Source: Caldifarciminota bacterium (GTDB lineage Bacteria; Hydrothermota; Tepidihabitantia; Tepidihabitantales; CAIPLT01). From it: DNA of 63,876 nt. Positions 55,814-63,178 of the stretch are shown here, in pieces. The position numbers were made by a program, and so were the translations under genes. The DNA is taken from NCBI GenBank assembly GCA_903865935.1, contig CAIPLT010000060.1:1-63876 (forward strand). The letters are read 5' to 3'. Below the pieces are notes generated by a model. It made no database searches, was not told the origin of the DNA, and saw only the letters and a program-made list of their open reading frames with translations. Positions within the stretch are counted from its first letter, which is position 1, and each line of letters begins with the position of its first letter.

Positions 55814-56121
55814 GAAACAACTCCTTTCTGTACCATCCACTAACATCAAAACCAATTCTAAGATTCCAAGATTGAAAGATTAATCTTCGAATCTGTTATC
55901 TTCGAATCTTCAAATCGACATTACTGCCAATGTTAGCTTTCAGGTAAATAAAATAATCTTTTGAATTTAGAATCAAGAATTCAGAATTCAAGGTTTCTAT
56001 TTAAGATTTGACATTTAGTATTTAGAATTCGAATTTTCGTAATTCACATTAATTCATAAACCCCTTGACAATCAATTAGTTTTAATTAACATTTGAGAGG
56101 CAGAGGGATAAGGAAAAAGTT
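55814..56121. other. AT-rich spacer with short direct repeats and the 56122 gene promoter
   Basis: The 12-mer ATCTTCGAATCT occurs at 55883 and 55898, and AGAATTC-type phrases recur to about 56035. TTGACA (56065-56070), 16 nt, TAACAT (56087-56092) makes a plausible promoter with a leader carrying AAGG before the ATG. No coding frame is seen. Confidence 0.5.
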
Positions 56122-59052
56122 ATGAATAAATTTAAACTATTATCAGCAGTTATTATTGTTTTTTGCTTTCTCTCCCCTCTTATTTTACAAGCACAAGTCG
56201 ATACAGCCTGGGTGAGAAGATACAACGGACCCGGAAACAATGTCGACATTCCTCTTTGGCTGACCACAGACAATCTTGAAAATGTTTATGTAACCGGTGT
56301 AAGTATCGGCAGCACCACTGGTCCTGATTACGCGACAATAAAATATTTTTCCAATGGTGACACCGCCTGGGTCAGGCGATATAACGGGCCGGCTAATTTA
56401 GCTGATACCGCAGAATATATTGCAGTTGATACTTTCGGAAATGTTTATGTCACGGGTTGCAGTAATGGCGCGGGCACAAATCAAGACTTTTTAACAATCA
56501 AATATGACAACAATGGCGATACGATATGGACCAGGCGGTATGACGGTTTGGAAAATAATACTGACCGGGCTTGCGCCGTAAAAGCAGATAATTCCGGTAA
56601 TGTATATGTGCTGGGTGAAAGTTACAGTTTAAGTAACAATTATGACTTTGTGACGATTAAATACGATTCAAATGGCAATTTACTGTGGGCAAGAAGTTAT
56701 GATGGACCAGGAAATTATATTGATATTGCAAGCGCGCTTGCAAATGATGATTCGGGAAATGTCTATGTGACCGGCCAGAGTTATGGTTCAGGCACCGGAT
56801 ATGATTATGCGACAATCAAATATAATTCAAACGGCGATACGATCTGGGTGCGGACATATAATGGTCCGGCAAATGCTGAAGAACGGGCAACTTCACTTGC
56901 GGTTGACCGGCAGGAAAATGTATACGTGACCGGCTATACTTTTGGTTTCGGCACGAATAAAGATTATGCGACAATCAAATATAATTCAAACGGTATCCAG
57001 CAATGGGTCGCAGTATATAACGGACCGGGAAATGCTTCGGATGAGGCTTCGGCAATCGCAGTCGATTATTCAGGCAATATTTATGTGACCGGTCAGAGTT
57101 ATTCGGACACGAGTGATGACTATGCGACAATCAAGTATAATTTCCTTGGTGCAATGCAGTGGGTTCAAAGATATAATGGAACCGGCAACAGCGATGACGA
57201 TGCCAATGCAATCGCAATAGATGGGCAGAGCAATATCTTTGTGACCGGAGCAAGTATTGGTTCGGGTACTTATTATGATTTTGCGACCGTTAAATATGAC
57301 TCGACTGGTTTCCAGCAATGGGTTCAAAGATATAACGGACCGGGAAATAGTGATGATGATGCCAATGCAGTCGCAGTGGACGATTCTGGCAATGTTTACA
57401 TAACCGGTCAAAGTGCCGGTGCGGGCAGTAACTTTGATTATACGACAATCAAATATTTTCACCACCATGGTGATGTCGGCTGCTCGTCAATTATCGAGCC
57501 CATCGGTGAAATTGATTCGACTGCAAAAATTGCCACCAGAACATTAATCGTGAATAACACCGGTTATACAGAAACTTTTCATGTGACATTAATGATTAAT
57601 GGTCCGATATGGTCAAGCACAAAAGAAATCACCCTGATGGGCATGAATCAGGTTGTTGTTCAGTTTGATAGCTGGTCGGTTGGCTCACAAGGAACCTATA
57701 CGGTGAAATGTTCAACACAGTTAACGGATGATGCAAACCCGGCAAATAATGTATGTAATGGCTCGTTTACGGTTGCCCTACCGGGCTGGATGCAGAAAAG
57801 TTATCTGCCGACCACAATTGAAACCAAATATGTAAAAGGTGGCGGAGCGTTGGGCGGCGCGGGTGATGTCATATATGCATTCCGCGGTAATAATTCCAAC
57901 GAATTTTACAAATACGTCATCAATGACAATAATTGGTTGCGGATGGAATCCATCCCCTACGGTCATAAACCGAATGACCCGACCAGAATCAACAAGAAGC
58001 GGGTTGGTCCCGGCTCTGCAATTTTTAACCGGGGTTCTTATGTTTTTGCAACCAGAGGTTCGGGCACCAAAGAATTTTGGGTGTATGAGCCCGCGCATAA
58101 TAATTGGATCGGCTCGCCGTATTTTTTCCCGTTCGTGCCGGTGAACAAGGGTCTGAAAGGCGGGACTTCTATCACCAATTATTTTTTCCTGCTGGCCGGC
58201 GGGCAGCGGGCAAATACTAGCAATTTTTTTGTTTTCGGGGGCGGACCAGATACGACACGCTGGGATACTCTGACTGATGCACCGTTCGAGCCGGACGGAA
58301 AAGCCTACAAAGAGGGCAGTTGTATTGTCGCGTGCGGAGAGAATATTTATGCTTTGAAAGGGTGTGGAAAAAAGAACTACTTTTGGTCATATAATATTTC
58401 CGAACATGCTTGGACAATGAAAGAATCAATTCCATTAATTCATCCGATGATGAACGATAAAAAAACAAGGGTGAAAGACGGCGGTGCAATGGCAACCGAC
58501 GGCAATGTAATCTATGCAATCAAAGGCGGCGGCTCTAATGAATTCTGGAAATACCTGCCTGGCCAGGACACCTGGATACCGCTGGAAACGATTCCGAGAC
58601 TGAGCCAGAACAAAAGATCGGTTCCCAAAGCTGGTGCCGCTCTAGCTTATGCACACGGTGCGGTTTTCCTGCTCAAAGGCAATAGTACCGGGGAGTTCTG
58701 GAGATATTTTCCGAAACAGGTTAAAGGTGAAGAACGAAAAGCGGCAACCGATAATACCGTACATACACTCATCAACCGGCCTCTGACCCCTGTCCCGTCA
58801 ATTGCAGTAAATCCCAACCCTTTTACCAGACAGACAACGGTTCAATATACGGTTCCGGTTTCTGGTAAAGTTTCAATCAAATTATACAATTCTGTCGGTA
58901 AAATTGTAAATGTTTTAGTTGATGAATACAAAGGTGCAGGTTCTTATACATCAGAAATTATAAATTCGACATTAAAAATTTCCAGGGGAATTTATTTCCT
59001 GCGCTTTCTTGATGACACAAATCAACATGAGATAAAGCTGATTGTGGAATAA
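56122..59052 (+). CDS. Secreted SBBP/beta-propeller plus Kelch protein with type IX-like sorting domain
   Basis: 976 residues. Signal peptide 1-24. About 25-450 hold eight SBBP-type repeats of ~53 residues (WVRRYNGPGN ... VYVTG ... DYATIKY). A CARDB-like segment follows (~455-555), then Kelch blades (~570-870, YAIKGGGSNEFWKY, LLKGNSTGEFW) and a sorting domain (~890-976; VNPNPFTRQTTVQY ... GIYFLRF). Probably exposed on or released from the surface. Its Kelch module closely resembles that of the 1330-residue protein at 15744. The ATG is preceded by ATAAGGAAAAA. Confidence 0.85.
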   Translation: MNKFKLLSAVIIVFCFLSPLILQAQVDTAWVRRYNGPGNNVDIPLWLTTDNLENVYVTGVSIGSTTGPDYATIKYFSNGDTAWVRRYNGPANLADTAEYIAVDTFGNVYVTGCSNGAGTNQDFLTIKYDNNGDTIWTRRYDGLENNTDRACAVKADNSGNVYVLGESYSLSNNYDFVTIKYDSNGNLLWARSYDGPGNYIDIASALANDDSGNVYVTGQSYGSGTGYDYATIKYNSNGDTIWVRTYNGPANAEERATSLAVDRQENVYVTGYTFGFGTNKDYATIKYNSNGIQQWVAVYNGPGNASDEASAIAVDYSGNIYVTGQSYSDTSDDYATIKYNFLGAMQWVQRYNGTGNSDDDANAIAIDGQSNIFVTGASIGSGTYYDFATVKYDSTGFQQWVQRYNGPGNSDDDANAVAVDDSGNVYITGQSAGAGSNFDYTTIKYFHHHGDVGCSSIIEPIGEIDSTAKIATRTLIVNNTGYTETFHVTLMINGPIWSSTKEITLMGMNQVVVQFDSWSVGSQGTYTVKCSTQLTDDANPANNVCNGSFTVALPGWMQKSYLPTTIETKYVKGGGALGGAGDVIYAFRGNNSNEFYKYVINDNNWLRMESIPYGHKPNDPTRINKKRVGPGSAIFNRGSYVFATRGSGTKEFWVYEPAHNNWIGSPYFFPFVPVNKGLKGGTSITNYFFLLAGGQRANTSNFFVFGGGPDTTRWDTLTDAPFEPDGKAYKEGSCIVACGENIYALKGCGKKNYFWSYNISEHAWTMKESIPLIHPMMNDKKTRVKDGGAMATDGNVIYAIKGGGSNEFWKYLPGQDTWIPLETIPRLSQNKRSVPKAGAALAYAHGAVFLLKGNSTGEFWRYFPKQVKGEERKAATDNTVHTLINRPLTPVPSIAVNPNPFTRQTTVQYTVPVSGKVSIKLYNSVGKIVNVLVDEYKGAGSYTSEIINSTLKISRGIYFLRFLDDTNQHEIKLIVE

Positions 59053-59188
59053 ATAATAACAACATTTCATTCGTAAAAACAAGTTATTTGAATTTTCCGT
59101 TTTTCGCTTTAAGTTTTGAGTTAAATCTCAATCCGTTCGATTAAAGTATCCAAATTGTCAAAGAACAATTCACCAGTAATGACCGGTG

Positions 59189-59395
59189 TTAATTAATGTC
59201 AATTGTCCAAACTTCGATTACATCAACAAAGTTTGGCACTTTTAACCCTTTTTCAATTTGCTGAATAACCCAAGCTTTTACTCTTGGTCCGCAGATTGAT
59301 TTGTGAAAGAGTCCGAGATTGTATTTTTGGTCATATTCATCAGCTCCAGTCCAGTTAATGATTTTGGTATTTACGAACCACTTGACAATAATGCG
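59189..59395 (-). pseudogene. C-terminal remnant of a hypothetical gene
   Basis: The minus strand is open for 68 codons ending in TAA at 59189-59191. The product reads like a real protein end (IIVKWFVNTKIINWTGADEY ... KVPNFVDVIEVWTIDIN). A TAA at 59396-59398 closes the frame upstream and no start codon is available, so the N-terminal part is gone. The promoter of the next plus-strand gene overlaps its 5' edge. Family not recognised. Confidence 0.5.
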
Positions 59396-59410
59396 TTATG
59401 GATATATCTA
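59382..59410 (+). promoter_or_regulatory. Promoter of the 59429 gene
   Basis: TTGACA (59382-59387), 17 nt, TATCTA (59405-59410), then a short leader with GGAGGG at 59420-59425 before the ATG. Confidence 0.6.
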
Positions 59411-59428
59411 TATATGTTTGGAGGGAAT

Positions 59429-59920
59429 ATGAAAAGATTAAACTTCTTTGTTTTAATCTTGTGTGCTTTGCTGTTGATAGCGAATCATTCATCTGCCCAA
59501 GGACAAAAAACTAACAAATCTTATTATTGGTTAAATGCTGGAGTTGGGGTTGAGTTTCCAGGAAGCTCGGTTTCGATTAGTGAAGGTGTAAATATTTCAT
59601 ACCAATGGCAAAAATACATTGTATCTGCCCGATTGAATTATACAACAGATATTTCAACTTCTCCACCCGGATCCGAAGTCGTTGAGTCGGCACTGCTTTT
59701 CGGTGTTTGCAAGAAATCACGGTTCTGGTGCAGTTCGATTGCGGGCGGGATTGCTCATATGTCAGGAAACACTAATAATGGAATAAGAATGGCAACATTC
59801 GGTTTTCCAATCGAAGCACAAGTATTTACCACACCTTTACCATTTTTTGGTATAGGATTATACGGATTTGGGAATCTAAATTCCCGAATGTCATATTTCA
59901 GTGTACTGCTCTGCCTGTAA
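59429..59920 (+). CDS. Small exported beta-barrel-like protein
   Basis: 163 residues from the ATG at 59429, chosen because GGAGGG precedes it and a signal peptide begins there (MKRLNFFVLILCALLLIANH, cleavage near residue 22-25). The mature part has alternating strands (YYWLNAGVGVEFPGSSVSIS, YIVSARLNYTTDIS), like a small outer-membrane barrel. Function unknown. A longer frame from 59303 is rejected because it starts far upstream of the promoter. Confidence 0.65.
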   Translation: MKRLNFFVLILCALLLIANHSSAQGQKTNKSYYWLNAGVGVEFPGSSVSISEGVNISYQWQKYIVSARLNYTTDISTSPPGSEVVESALLFGVCKKSRFWCSSIAGGIAHMSGNTNNGIRMATFGFPIEAQVFTTPLPFFGIGLYGFGNLNSRMSYFSVLLCL

Positions 59921-59993
59921 TTCGGCAACTTGAGATAAAAAATATTCTAATAACGTAGATATACGACACTTTAGAGTTTAAATTGGAGGATAT

Positions 59994-60580
59994 ACGAAAA
60001 GATTAATTGTTATAATTTTAATCACCGTGTTATGTAGTATTAGTTTCGGTGCGCAAAGCGATTTTAAAATTGGCACAGTACAATTCCTGGGCGGTCTCGC
60101 TGGTGAAGTTTGTTGTTTGGCTCCGGCTGTTGGTTTGTTTGAATTAACCTATGATGACAGTTAGAATGGTGAAGAAATCATTTTTTAGTTGGTTTAGGTA
60201 TATTATCAGCAATGGCACTTGTTGTGGCTACTCCATTAGCGAATTCAACCGGAGTCCGTCTCGTTGGTAACCATTATTATAATAAACCAGAACGCGGATC
60301 TTATGGGTATTCAATATTAGGAGCATATATAAGTGGTATTACACTTGCTAGCGTCTTTTCCGCTACAAAGGCCAAAGGAAATATTTGGCCAATACTTGTA
60401 ATTCCAGCAATTAATATCGGCGCTGTCTTAAGTTATCAACTAAGCCGTCACAAAACAGCGCAACACAGCTTCTTGTATGACCATCTGCAATCACCTTCAC
60501 TTGGTTTAAAACTTGAAAAGGATGAAAAAGACAAAACAATTTCCTCTCTCGACATCAGATTGCTAAATGCAAGATTTTAG
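59994..60580 (+). pseudogene. Broken exported-protein gene (ACG start, TAG, frameshift)
   Basis: A GGAGG site is followed 4 nt later by ACG AAA AGA TTA, where ATG would be expected. The frame encodes a signal peptide (KRLIVIILITVLCSISFGAQ) and about 38 more residues, then meets TAG at ~60161. Just past it, at the T6 run near 60180, one base is missing relative to the frame that continues as GLGILSAMALVVATPLANS to TAA at 60580. Joined, it would be about 195 residues with hydrophobic segments. Three lesions indicate decay. The intact fragment alone would start at 60212. Confidence 0.65.
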
Positions 60581-60645
60581 CATTTCTTTCGATTAGTACC
60601 TTTTAGCGGTTAAACGAGATTCTTCATTTGTTATCTATAAATCAC

Positions 60646-60673
60646 TTAACAGAAACAAGTATTTGAGTATAAT
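60646..60673 (+). promoter_or_regulatory. Promoter of the 60711 small gene
   Basis: TTAACA (60646-60651), 16 nt, TATAAT (60668-60673). Leader of about 30 nt with AAGGAG before the ATG. Confidence 0.55.
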
Positions 60674-60710
60674 AAAGTTAGCTGATCCAAAACAGCTGAA
60701 AGAAGGAGTT

Positions 60711-60862
60711 ATGAATGATGATGAATTAAAGAAAAAAACGATGAACTGAAGGTAAAAGCCGATGAGCTGAAGAAAAAAGCTGAAGAGTTAAAGACAAAAG
60801 CCAGCGAAGAAGCGAAAGGGTGGGCTAACAAAACCAAAGATAAATTATCGGAAAATAAATAA
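60711..60862 (+). pseudogene. Small lysine-rich coiled-coil gene with a -1 frameshift at an A7 run
   Basis: The ATG at 60711 follows GAAGGAG. The frame reads MNDDELKKKTMN and stops. Shifting -1 at the AAAAAAA run (~60726-60735) continues as NDELKVKADELKKKAEELK and ends ...KDKLSENK at TAA 60860-60862. The 7-residue repeat ADELKKK/AEELKTK shows the shifted frame is the real one. Restored length is about 50 residues, an amphipathic helix. Either a base is missing in the assembly, or the gene is mutated, or it uses slippage. Confidence 0.6.
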
Positions 60863-60921
60863 GATTAGAACGGTTTGATCAAAAGAGCAACACCAAACGG
60901 GAAAGAAGGTGAGAAATAATT

Positions 60922-61167
60922 ATGCTTAACCTAAATGACTTTGCAATTGAGATTACCAAACAAGAAGCCGGAAAGACTCAGGTTTCCATTACCCAAGTGA
61001 AAGAGATAATGAAAATTATCTTTACTAAAATTGCCAAGATGCCAGCCGAAGAACGTATGGCATTTATGACAAAATTACCGAGCAATACAAATAATAAAAC
61101 AGGGGGTACAAGCCCCCTTTTTTATTTTAACAATTTTATAATCCGTGTAATCAGTGGTTGTGAATAA
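60922..61167 (+). CDS. Small conserved hypothetical protein
   Basis: Up to 81 residues with AGAAGGTGAG before the ATG. The core (FAIEITKQEAGKTQVSITQV, then KEIMKIIFTKIAKMPAEE) is a helical charged domain seen in small uncharacterised proteins. The last ~25 codons run through a terminator hairpin at 61097, which is unusual; the +1 frame has a TAA pair just before that hairpin. The biological C-terminus may therefore be near residue 55, with a one-base error in the window. Confidence 0.5.
   Translation: MLNLNDFAIEITKQEAGKTQVSITQVKEIMKIIFTKIAKMPAEERMAFMTKLPSNTNNKTGGTSPLFYFNNFIIRVISGCE
61097..61130 (+). terminator. Rho-independent terminator
   Basis: AAAACA, stem GGGGGT/GCCCCC with loop ACAA, then TTTTTTATTTT. 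It lies inside the nominal end of the frame that begins at 60922. Confidence 0.8.
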
Positions 61168-61193
61168 TTTTCATACATTATTATAAAAACCAG

Positions 61194-61221
61194 TTGACAA
61201 TTTAAATTTTATCATTATATT
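61194..61221 (+). promoter_or_regulatory. Promoter of the WG-repeat gene
   Basis: TTGACA (61194-61199), 16 nt, TATATT (61216-61221). Leader of about 25 nt with GGAG at 61244-61247. Confidence 0.65.
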
Positions 61222-61252
61222 TGTTTATATTTTCGCAAAGAATGGAGAACCT

Positions 61253-62296
61253 ATGTCAAAATATATAAAAATTAGTTTCTTTCTTATTTTAATATCTTTA
61301 CCGCTCTTCGCAGCTAACAATGCAAAAGACCCTGACCCTCTCTTTCTGATATCAGAAAACAGCCTCTACGGTTATATTAACCACGAAGGTAAAATTGCCA
61401 TTCCTAAAAGATACGATAACGCAAAGAAGTTTTCCGAAGGGCTGGCAGTAGTGGGAAATGGCAAGACTTACGCCTATATTGATAAAACCGGCAAATTAGT
61501 GAGCGATACTTTATTTACCAACGCCTACGATTTTTCCGAAGGTCTGGCTCGCGTAAAAGTTCCCGGTCTGCTCAAAGGCAACTGGGGTTATATTGATAAA
61601 ACAGGAAAAATTGCTATCGCGTCCCAGTTTAATGAGTGCGGGGATTTTTCTGAAGGCCTGGCCGCCGCAAGAACCGACAGTTTACTCGGTATTATTGACC
61701 ACACCGGTAAATTTGTCGTCAAACCGCAGTATGGATACATTGGCAATTTTTCCGAAGGACTGGCAATGGTAAGAGTCGGGGAATGGGCAACCGGAAAATA
61801 TGGTTTTATCGATAAGAAGGGTAAGATTGTTATCAAAGCGACATTTGAATCAGTCGGGGAGTTTTCCGAAGGTCTGGTATACATTAAAAGCAATGGTAAA
61901 TTCGGATATATTGACAAAACCGGTAAAATTGTTATCCCGGTCAAGTTTGATGACGGAGCCGGTTTTTACGAAGGAATGGCATGCGTTAAATTGAATAGCG
62001 AATATGGCTATATCAATAAGAAAGGTAATTTTGTAATAGAACCGCAATACAGCATGGCAGGAGATTTCTCGGAAGGTCTTGCTTATGTGGATAAAGGTGG
62101 TGAATACGGCTATATTGACAAGACGGGTAAATATGTCATCGGACTGAAATACAGCTGGGCAACTGATTTTACCAATGGTCTGGCAAAAGTGTATTTCAGT
62201 GATGATGAATACAGTACGGATTGGGGTTATATTGATAAAACTGGTAAAACGGTCTGGGAAACAACCGAATACTATGATGACTACTGGGATGAATAG
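61253..62296 (+). CDS. Exported WG-repeat (KWG) protein
   Basis: 347 residues. Signal peptide 1-20 (ISFFLILISLPLFA). The rest is about nine WG-type repeats of 31-36 residues, each with YGYIDKTGK.V, a short spacer and FSEGLA.V. The W of the family is mostly replaced by Y, with true WGYID in two or three copies. Such repeats fold into small beta units and occur in surface or periplasmic proteins of unknown function. Bounded by its own promoter and terminator. Confidence 0.88.
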   Translation: MSKYIKISFFLILISLPLFAANNAKDPDPLFLISENSLYGYINHEGKIAIPKRYDNAKKFSEGLAVVGNGKTYAYIDKTGKLVSDTLFTNAYDFSEGLARVKVPGLLKGNWGYIDKTGKIAIASQFNECGDFSEGLAAARTDSLLGIIDHTGKFVVKPQYGYIGNFSEGLAMVRVGEWATGKYGFIDKKGKIVIKATFESVGEFSEGLVYIKSNGKFGYIDKTGKIVIPVKFDDGAGFYEGMACVKLNSEYGYINKKGNFVIEPQYSMAGDFSEGLAYVDKGGEYGYIDKTGKYVIGLKYSWATDFTNGLAKVYFSDDEYSTDWGYIDKTGKTVWETTEYYDDYWDE

Positions 62297-62358
62297 AAAT
62301 AGATAGAGATTGAACTAAGAATTATTAATTTTCAATAATCAAGTATTCTAAATAACTC

Positions 62359-62389
62359 ATGGGGCACTGACGTGCCCCATATTTTTTTT
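62359..62389 (+). terminator. Rho-independent terminator of the WG-repeat gene
   Basis: Perfect 9 bp stem ATGGGGCAC / GTGCCCCAT with loop TGAC, followed by ATTTTTTTT. Confidence 0.9.
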
Positions 62390-62440
62390 GCTGTATGAAC
62401 GAATTGATTTATCTGCTTTTATCAGACAGTCGCTCCATTA

Positions 62441-63028
62441 TTATGGTCGATCAGGATATGGGTTTGTTCTTTCGCCTCTGACCGGTTTCTGGTCATGATT
62501 TGACCCTGGTTTGACAGGCGGCTGGTCGTGATTTGGCCCTGGTCTCTGTGGTCCAACAGGCGGCTGAGGTCGAGGCGGATTGTGATGATCACCCCAATGT
62601 CTTTGCGCTACATTCGCATGGTGTCCCCGATAATTATGAAAAACGCCAAAGAAGTTAAATTCAGGAAAGACGTATTGCATACGCGGTGCTTGATAATAAT
62701 TCGTGTAGTCAGTGTTCAGGTCAACGTCCATTCCGTCTATCACATCACAAGTTCCTGCATACACTATACCTGGTCCACCGTCTTCAACACCCCGCTCAAA
62801 CTGATTTAAATTCGTTACCCGCACACCACTTTCCCAGCGTCTCAAAGCTTCAACCGCATTTGGATTCTCAGGAAAGTCACGATAATAAGCAATAGAGCCT
62901 CCAAGACTTATATCAACCAGGATATAGCGGACTCGCGCCTCGTTGTATGCCTGCACCTGATTGGCTGCGCCAAGGATAAAAAACATTCCCAGGATCAGTA
63001 AAGTAGCAATTACATTTTTGTGTTTCAT
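62441..63028 (-). CDS. Exported protein with a proline/histidine-rich C-terminus
   Basis: 195 residues from the ATG at 63028, preceded by AAGGA; a longer frame to 63067 lacks such a site. Signal peptide 1-22 (ATLLILGMFFILGAANQVQA). The middle part (~23-140) is globular with a HHANVAQRHWGDHHNPPRP transition. The last ~50 residues are Pro/Gly/Asn/His repeats (PPVGPQRPGPNHDQ, KPGSNHDQ). The His-rich tail could bind metal or be an extended surface linker. Family not recognised. Confidence 0.7.
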   Translation of the reverse strand: MKHKNVIATLLILGMFFILGAANQVQAYNEARVRYILVDISLGGSIAYYRDFPENPNAVEALRRWESGVRVTNLNQFERGVEDGGPGIVYAGTCDVIDGMDVDLNTDYTNYYQAPRMQYVFPEFNFFGVFHNYRGHHANVAQRHWGDHHNPPRPQPPVGPQRPGPNHDQPPVKPGSNHDQKPVRGERTNPYPDRP

Positions 63029-63143
63029 ATTGTCCTTGCTTTCTTTTCCATATACCTTATTAGACACGGATATTGGAAAAAGGTTTAATTAAATTGTATG
63101 CACAAAAAAATGGTTAGAAAAGTTAAAAAGTATCGGGTTTTTA

Positions 63144-63171
63144 TTGACTTTAGGGTTTTTCAAGATATAAT
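63144..63171 (+). promoter_or_regulatory. Promoter of trpS, leaderless type
   Basis: TTGACT (63144-63149), 16 nt, TATAAT (63166-63171), 7 nt to the ATG at 63179. No Shine-Dalgarno. Confidence 0.72.
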
Positions 63172-63178
63172 GATTTTT

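Noticed and set aside
55883-55909. Operator made of two ATCTTCGAATCT repeats
   Set aside because: The repeats are AT-rich, lie about 180 nt from the nearest promoter and no regulator gene is near.
57070-57468. 132-codon minus-strand frame in the SBBP repeats
   Set aside because: It is a mirror of the tandem repeat in the real gene, with no ribosome site or domain.
59303-59428. Start of the small barrel gene at 59303
   Set aside because: It lies upstream of the predicted promoter at 59382-59410; the signal peptide and GGAGGG point to 59429.
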